A stretch of DNA of 64,000 nucleotides from Macrosoma leucophasiata (Eukaryota > Arthropoda > Insecta > Lepidoptera > Hedylidae), in contig JAWQUS010000007.1 in the NCBI GenBank assembly GCA_036365455.1, positions 18,802,001 to 18,866,000 of the forward strand, given 5' to 3'. The notes beneath the pieces were generated by a model. That model was not told the DNA's origin. It made no database searches and saw only the letters and a list, made by a program, of their open reading frames with translations. The position numbers and the translations under genes are program-made. Position 1 is the stretch's first letter. Each line of letters begins with the position of its first letter. This document shows, piece by piece, positions 57,784 through 64,000 of this stretch.

Positions 57784-58296
57784 ACGACCGCCCGCCTTAA
57801 TTTATTACAGCCGCCGCTACTATCACTCACGTATCTTACCATATCTCTTACAGAACTATATTTACGGCCGCATTAGACGAATTGTTCCACGGACGGCTGT
57901 GCGTTCCGTTTTACCACAAATTATCGGCGTAAAAAAATATATTGCTTTGATTTTTTGGCTTTGGGATTTTTTTTTATGTTATGAAGGCAAACAACACATC
58001 GAAGAACACAACACATCGAGAATTCAACAAAAAAAACAGGTCTACGAAAGAGACAATCGGCTAGTTTCAAGTTTGTAGAGCGTTATCTCTGTCACACAAT
58101 GCTTACGTAAGTAAGCACTGATAGTCCGGTATTGGTCAATACTTGATCAACATGGTCGACAAACGTCACATAGGTAAGGTGCGAAAGAGATAATGCTCTA
58201 CAGACCCCAAATAAGCCGAAGTCCTAAGGTCGATGTGCAATTTTTCTTTTCGGATACTGTACGTAAGTTTTTTTTATTCATGAAATAAAACGTTTA
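57784..58296. other. Intergenic stretch
   Basis: The plus frame 57743-58078 crosses it without recognised content. Confidence 0.35.
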
Positions 58297-58378
58297 CTGG
58301 TAGTAGAGTTCTAGTATCAGAGCTAGAGGGTGTAGACATTACCTTATCTATCTGCCGACAAATTAAAGTATTCAGCCT
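58297..58378 (+). mobile_element. SINE 5'-end fragment, diverged
   Basis: TGGTAGTAGAGTTCTAGTAT, AGGGTGTAGACATTACC and CTGCCGACAAATTAAAGTAT-TCAG follow the 5' part of the SINE consensus; the rest is absent. Confidence 0.5.
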
Positions 58379-59018
58379 CGTAATGAGTATAAAACACAAA
58401 GGCAAAATAAATTAAGATTTAATCACTTCATAAAAGAATAAATGCATTTTTATATTTATTATCCTTTACTTTAATAAAAAAAGAAAACAGAAATGTAAGA
58501 CACAACAAAATGCAAGTTGTAAGACGTCCCCTACGAGGTATCATTCGAAACTGTGAAAGTTTGTAAAAGATGTTCTCAAGAATGGTGTCTTCCAAAAGTT
58601 GTTCGGTGGAGCAATTATTTTTAACTTGGTAATTTTTAATGACTTTCACTAAACAGCTACCTGCCGAATGTCACGTCACTGCTGTATTAAGACGGTGAAT
58701 CTTCCACACTTGGATAAATATTCAGTCATATATTTGATGTCAAATATTGAATGACGGTGAAGATCTATCATTACTATTTGTACACATACCTACGCTTGTT
58801 GTTTGATGATTCATTAATCTTGTCAAATGTCTTACAAATTGCTGTTTTTACTCTCTACAGAACTGCGCCCACATTGGCTGTGGCTGTGTAAATTAAATTA
58901 TTTTTTTTTGTTAAGATGAATTTAATATACGTAATTTACATAGATTCAATTACTTTTAACCTTGTCATTGTTTTTTGATTTGAGTTAGTGCTGGGTTTCG
59001 GAACCAGTCGGATACCTA

Positions 59019-59286
59019 TTTTTTTTTTTATGTAATGGAAGTGGCAAACTAGCATGCAGTTCACATTGATGTTAAGTGATGACTGCAGGTCAAAATGGTC
59101 AAAATGCAGATGCGTTACCACTCCTGAGGCCTAAGGTGTTATTTATGCCTCTGTGCCGGAAATTACAGGGCGGTACTACCTGACCGGAACCTGATAGTGC
59201 TGAACACTATCATTTAGCGGCAAGTAAATTAGGTAATGCGGTGGTGTCTACGCCCGCGAACTCCGTCACTGGAGCTCTACTACCAG
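59019..59286 (-). mobile_element. SINE family, near-full copy
   Basis: T run, ATGTAATGGAAGTGGCAAAC to GTCACTGGAGCTCTACTACC. A piece covering TATAGACACCCACACAAAGA is deleted (GACTGCAGGTCAAAATGGTC). Confidence 0.82.
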
Positions 59287-59292
59287 TTAAAT

Positions 59293-59632
59293 TATTAGTT
59301 GTTGCCCGCGGCTTCGCCCGCGTGGATGTCAAAATGTAGCCTATGTTCTTTCTCAAAGTCAGCTCTATCTCTGTACCAAATTTCATTAAAATCGGTTCAG
59401 TCGTTTGGACTTCTTCTTTGCGTTTCGATGACAAAACATTCCCATATTATATCGGCCCAGAACTTGGCCACTGTAACAGCTCTATCGGTGGCTGTCATTA
59501 AATCCTCCTGTGTACAGGTGCTTGGACACGCAGAACATGAGGTGAGATGGACCATCGTTTGAGTCGTTTGGACGGGAAAAGGTAACAGACAGACAGACAG
59601 AGTTACTTCCGCATTTATAATATTAGTAGGGA
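59293..59632 (-). mobile_element. Helitron, minus orientation, interrupted
   Basis: TTGCCCGCGGCTTCGCCCGC at the left and GCATTTATAATATTAGTAGG-GA at the right are the reverse complements of a Helitron 3' hairpin and 5' TCCCTACTAATATTATAAAT start. The body includes TCTCTGTACCAAATTTCATT and a (CAGA)n tract. Interrupted by the 151-bp insertion at 59411-59561. Confidence 0.72.
59411..59561 (-). mobile_element. 151-bp retroposed fragment inside the Helitron
   Basis: AGTCGTTTGGAC is present at 59399-59410 and 59562-59573, a 12-bp target duplication, so the insertion limits are exact. On the minus strand it reads MVHLTSCSACPSTCTQEDLM and ...ATDRAVTVAKFWADI, resembling the C-terminal end of a retroelement ORF, and ends in an A-rich ACGCAAAGAAGAA tail. 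A severely 5'-truncated LINE copy is the likely source; the exact family is not known to me. Confidence 0.65.
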
Positions 59633-60341
59633 TTCCCTTGGCCAAAGCTTTAGAGTCATTAGTTTGATTGCATGTTAATCTTAATAACATGAATTTAAAA
59701 AGCATAAGGGCTTATTGAATCTAAATAAACTAAATATGATATTTACCGTTTTGCACGAGGTGATTCGAACAAAACAAACGCTTGTGACATATTCACGTTC
59801 AAATCAAACACGCGAGCAACGAAGCCGTGTAAATAGCCAGCTAATATTTACGGAACAATCAAGACCAACTAAAACAACAAACCGACAGTGTAGAGCGATA
59901 AATATAAGAACTGCCTGATTACCGTTCTCTATTGTTATCATAGGCTTCATTTTCGTAGATTTATTATATGATTGTAAATATTGAATCATAAAAAGTTTTA
60001 TTATTTTGAGTTTTAGATTCAAAGAGATTTTTCAGACAACTCTTTTTGAATGTCCTGTTATTACATTACTTAAGCCTTTACCAATAAACAACTTTTTTAC
60101 CATACAAATGTTAGCATTATTTAAACGTTTATTTTCCTATATCTCTATTATTTATCTATGTAGTAGATCTTTTAAGTTCATATACATAGTTCATGTCTAT
60201 TACAAAATTTGAATATTAAACTTCAATATTAATTCTGAGGCTGTATTAGTTTTTTCAGTTATTCCCTTGGCCGAAGCTTTACTGCCATCAGTTTGATTGC
60301 ATGTTAATCTTAATAACATGATTTTAAAAAGCATAAGGGCT
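59632..60341 (+). repeat. 80-bp direct repeats flanking about 550 bp
   Basis: 59632-59712 and 60261-60341 are near-identical: ATTCCCTTGGCC(A/G)AAGCTTTA, CAGTTTGATTGCATGTTAAT, CTTAATAACATGA and TTTAAAAAGCATAAGGGCT. The AT-rich DNA between shows no gene. Could be a tandem duplication or short LTR-like ends; no TG...CA termini are seen. Confidence 0.7.
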
Positions 60342-60366
60342 CAGGGTTTACACTTTATTTACGGTT

Positions 60367-60420
60367 AGATTCACTTTTGTGGCTTAAAGTACTCTTTAAG
60401 CCACAAAAGTTCTCTAATGT
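60367..60420. repeat. Hairpin with 17-bp perfect arms
   Basis: ACTTTTGTGGCTTAAAG (60373-60389), loop TACT, CTTTAAGCCACAAAAGT (60394-60410); an outer ATTCAC/GTGAAT pair extends it after a bulge. Confidence 0.75.
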
Positions 60421-61586
60421 GAATGATGTCAGTCTGCCTGCTCATTATGTGTATTTCAACTTACGAGTCAAGAGCTTACAAGAGGCTTCATTTTTGCGAA
60501 AATCGATCACAGAAATGGTCAGTATTCAAAGAATGACGACTCCGCAGATTTTGTCAGAAGTTGGTAATAGTTGGTATGTCGGCTCTTAGTGGTTATATTT
60601 CAGAGTCAGGTCAATACACGCAAATCACTACTAACTAGTTGCGAAAAAAAACGATACGAGAAATTGACAATTTCAGTACCAATCCCGAGTAGGCATGGTG
60701 CCCCAAAAGATGAAATGAGTTCTGTCTGCCGACTCTCAGTGGTAACATAAACTAACCTAAAAAAAAATCGAAATACGGGACTCACGTCCTATTAAGAATA
60801 TTGAACGATATGAGGCTTGCTTAAAAATAGTGTCAACTAGCATATTGCGAGCAGTAATCAGCTAGCCTAGAGACCGGTACAAATCTGATCATCGCAATAT
60901 CGTCCAATTGTTTGCGGAGCGCTTCATCTCGTCGCCTTCAACTATTAAATTATTTAGGCCCAGTCTTGTATTGTGTCGCGAAAGTCGGTCCGATTGCAGG
61001 ATCGTGCGGTCCCGTCAATGTAAACAGTCGTTAGTGTTGTTACAATCCAATACGGATGTCCTGAGTGTGGGTATCGCTAGAAATCGCATCTGTAGGCCGG
61101 TTGCACAGTGAGCAGCGATATTTAGACTAATATCTTCGTTATTATCGATCGTTTTTTATTCGTGCTAATTATTAAATGTATTCGTACACAATATTAAATT
61201 ATCTACATGGCTTAAGGAAAAAATGAGATTTAGATGACCATAAAGCAATAGTTTTTTATGTCTTTGACACTGACTTAATTATTTTGATTTTAAATATTGT
61301 ATTTTAATAATTTTACCCTTGTAAAAATATAAAAATGCATTAATGATAAGCTACGCGTGAACGATATCGTCCACTAACAATATGAAATCAATTGTCATAT
61401 TTTACTGCAACTCAAGAGGTTATGTACCTACTGAATACAAACGTAAACCATTCGTTTCGAACTGAATATTTACAAATTCTATTGGAGTCCTACTGACTGC
61501 ATGAAATAATTACATCGAATACCAGCAATAATTTATTTACCAGGAAAATTTAAAAATCAGTATTCTATGTAGCCTTCATTATAATA
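60421..61586. other. Intergenic region before the mariner
   Basis: No gene recognised. Confidence 0.4.
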
Positions 61587-62867
61587 GGTTGGGGAAAAAG
61601 TCTTTTCGCATTATAGTATGTATGAACTTGTAATAAAATCTCTTTGGCTGTAGTATTTGTATCTGGCTGGTTTTGGTATCATTGAAAGTTAAAATTTTAA
61701 AGAACATCATTCCAAATTCAAATTAGGCAAATGTGTGATTTTCATTTGTTTTTCGTACTGTCAAGATGAGTGAATCTAATGAAGAAATTCGATACATTTT
61801 AAAATTTTACTACAAAAAAGGTAAAAAAGCAACGCAAGCCGCGTAAAATTTGCGATGTTTATGGACCTAGTGCAGTGTCTGTGAGAGTAGCACAAATTTG
61901 GTTTAAGCGTTTTCAATCCGGAAATTTTGATGTCAAAGATGCACCTCGCTCTGGTCGCCCTATTACGGATAAAATGGATGCCATTTTTGAAAAAGTGGAG
62001 CAAGATCGACATATCAGTAGTTACGACGTAGCTAAAGAACTGAGAATTAATCACAAAACAGTTTTGGCGCATTTGAAAAAAGCTGGGTACAAAAAAAAGC
62101 TCGATATTTAGGTACCTCACGAGCTCACTGAAAGAAATCTAATGAACCGTGTACTCATTTGTGATTCTTTGTTACGACGTAATGAAACCGAATCATTTTT
62201 GAAGAAGCTGATAACTGGTGATGAAAAGTGGATCACGTACGACAAGAACGTGCGAAAAAGGTCGTGGTCAAAGACCGGTCAGGCTTCACAGACTGTGGCG
62301 AAACCCGGGTTAACTCGCAGTAAGGTGATGTTGTGTGTGTGGTGGGATTGGAAGGGCATTATTCATTATGAGCTATTACCACCAGGCAGGACTATCGATT
62401 CTGAACTCTACTGCGAACAATTGATGAGATTAAAGCAAGAAGTTGAGAGAAAGCGGCCGGAATTGATCAACAGAAGGGGTGTGGTGTTTCATCATGATAA
62501 CGCTAGACCTCACACATCTATAGCCACTCAGCAAAAATTAAGAGAGTTTGGCTGGGAGGTGTTAATGCATCCGCCGTATAGTCCTGACCTTGCACCTTCA
62601 GATTTCCACCTGTTTCGGTCTCTTCAGAATTCTTTATGCAATGTTAGGTTAACATCACGAGAGGACTGCCAAATCCACTTGTCGCGGTATTTTGATGAGA
62701 AGTCCCAAAATTTTTATAGCAATGGGATAATGTCTCTACCTACAAGATGGCAATAGGTTATCGAACAAAATGGTACATACATACTTTAGTTAAATTTAAA
62801 TAAACTATATTAAAAAATTAAAAAATTGAATTATCTTAAAAAATGCGAAGAAACTTTTTCCCCAACC
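61587..62867 (+). mobile_element. Mariner transposon (cecropia-type), near full length, inactive
   Basis: About 1.28 kb with terminal inverted repeats GGTTGGGGAAAAAGTCTTTT (61587) and GAAACTTTTTCCCCAACC (to 62867). The left flank has TA (61585-61586); on the right AT follows in place of the expected TA. The 3' end sequence is the same as the solo fragment at 40106-40180. Left and right repeats differ at a few positions after the first 14 bp. Confidence 0.92.
61766..62789 (+). pseudogene. Mariner transposase pseudogene
   Basis: Starts MSESNEEIRYILKFYYKKGK at 61766. An extra base gives a stop at 61844; the reading then continues in another frame (VAQIWFKRFQSGNFDVKDAP, the helix-turn-helix region). 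In that frame TAG at 62109-62111 replaces the conserved Trp codon before VPHEL. The second half (62142-62756) keeps the DD34D catalytic triad of mariner transposases: D27 in TGDEKW, D119 in HHDNARPH and D154 in PDLAPSD (numbering from 62142), the last two separated by 34 residues. A TAG at 62754 cuts the tail; reading would otherwise end at 62789. Three lesions, so no active enzyme. Confidence 0.9.
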
Positions 62868-64000
62868 ATTTTCATAGCGTCCTCACGTAATCTTGCGAAG
62901 TGTGCCACCAGCCCTACAACGTGGGGATGTGTCCCGGTATGTTTGCTCTACTAGTTAATGGAATGCCGATGGACCATTGTACGCGTCGAGGCGTTTTCTA
63001 TTCAATACCGATATTAAATTAAGCGCGTGCTAGGCTCGGAAACTTCCATTCCTCGAGAACTTTAATAATAAACATTGTTTAAATGTATTCAATTGTATTG
63101 AAGTTATTCCAATGAATCTTGGTGACAGGTCATTTGCGGGAATCACGCTTTCTATTTGTTGGATTTTTGTTATCGTTCCGATTATATACGTACCGTAACA
63201 TGCATGCAAAAAAATGTGTAGAATTGTAAACTAGCAAGCATTTAATCCTTTTACATAGTCCGCAACTCTGAGTGTTTTAAATAATTGATTACATTTTCTC
63301 CTGAACATAGTTTGTTATGTGCATAACAAACTTATATGATTTAGTTCTTCTGTTGTGACGAATATAGTTTAGATTAATATAATTTACCAAAACCATAAAT
63401 AACACAGAACAATCCAATTGTTTTATGTTTAATACTCACCTATTTATTTGAATAATGTTAAGCTATAAAAAGTGAATTTAAAATTGTTACTCATAATATC
63501 ATCATGACTTTATGGGATTACAACTTTATGTTCAAGACTTTAAGGTTCCCAACTTTATTAGAGCGAAGCGTGCAATTTGTGAGGGTCAGAGATGAGCGTG
63601 CGACCTGTCGGACGCTCACCTATAGCCTGGGATAGCCTGGAACATCACAGTCCGCCTAATGACCGACACTCGATAACTGTAATACTGGCCTGTGCATTTA
63701 ATTTATTCGAAGCCCGTAACAAAAAGTGGCTTAATTTTATTTTTCAAATTTCTTTAAATTATTGACATACCTACTTAGAAATACGATTAGTGTTTCTGTT
63801 GTGACTGAATAATATAAATTAGATATATAAAGAATATATGTATAGGTAAGTTACCTATATTAAGTTTATAAGTTAATGATCCATCTATTTCGCAGACTTT
63901 GTTTCTCGTGTTCCCCGTCGATTGTCTGTTGGATAAGCCGTTTAAAAAGTAGGTTTTAGAAAATCCATTGGTCCATTAAGGGATTTTTTTGTAGAATATT
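62868..64000. other. AT-rich intergenic region to the window end
   Basis: No gene recognised. AGTTTGTTATG (63309-63319), TG, CATAACAAACT (63322-63332) is a perfect 11-bp-arm hairpin. Confidence 0.4.

Noticed and set aside
59632..60341. Solo LTR retrotransposon
   Set aside because: No TG...CA ends, primer-binding site, polypurine tract or gag/pol sequence.

Overview
This window looks like a stretch of a moth or butterfly (Lepidoptera) nuclear genome. It is AT-rich, intron and intergenic in character, and full of small transposable elements typical of lepidopterans: an interspersed SINE family with an A-rich tail, 5'-truncated non-LTR retrotransposon ends, Helitron ends with the GCGGGCGAAGTCGCGG-type hairpin before CTAGT, a cecropia-type mariner, and MITEs. 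There are no bacterial operons, no CRISPR array and no viral genome. Family names for the repeats are from memory of such elements; no database was searched.

Only one host gene is clearly visible. Two + strand exons (11595-11753 and 12902-13037), joined across a 1148-bp intron with matching phase, encode the second LIM zinc finger and the C-terminus of an LMO4-type LIM-only protein. The first LIM domain and the promoter are not recognisable upstream and probably lie outside the window. The rest (about 13.4-64 kb) is gene-poor: AT-rich DNA broken by a few GC-richer islands (17.3-18.2, 20.0-20.6, 38.0-38.8, 50.2-51.2, 55.0-56.4 and 56.9-57.0 kb) with TAATTA/CAATTAG-type sites, which are candidates for regulatory DNA, though that is inference.

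Layout: 0.5-1.2 kb, a truncated LINE with a 6-bp target duplication; 1.9-3.4 kb, a three-layer nested element (fold-back element, split by a CCCCCTTATTCATAA MITE, itself split by a LINE fragment with a restriction-like endonuclease domain); 4-5 kb, a local repeat cluster; 5.2-6.7 kb, SINEs and an intact 146-bp MITE; 10.2 kb, Helitron; 11.6-13.4 kb, LMO4 exons; 14.2 kb, a SINE/LINE chimera; 18.7 kb, a small cloverleaf-like palindrome; 22.1-22.6 kb, an RTE-like LINE 3' end; 23.7-25.4 kb, a four-unit tandem array interrupted by a perfect 117-bp inverted pair of tRNA-like sequences; 28-36 kb, SINEs, another LINE copy, an RTE-like tail and a 49-bp-arm palindrome split by an insertion; 40.1 kb, a mariner end fused to the tRNA-like element; 43-44 kb, a three-unit repeat; 44.2 kb, a tRNA-derived SINE; 46 kb, a duplicated conserved-looking block; 47.7 kb, a third MITE; 52.8 kb, a perfect hairpin; 57-60 kb, Helitrons, SINEs and a small nested retro-insertion; 61.6-62.9 kb, a nearly full-length but inactivated mariner.

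I found no convincing new multi-gene system. The most interesting content is structural: nested insertions that can be dated relative to each other, a SINE family that shares its 3' end with a resident LINE, and several perfect inverted repeats.
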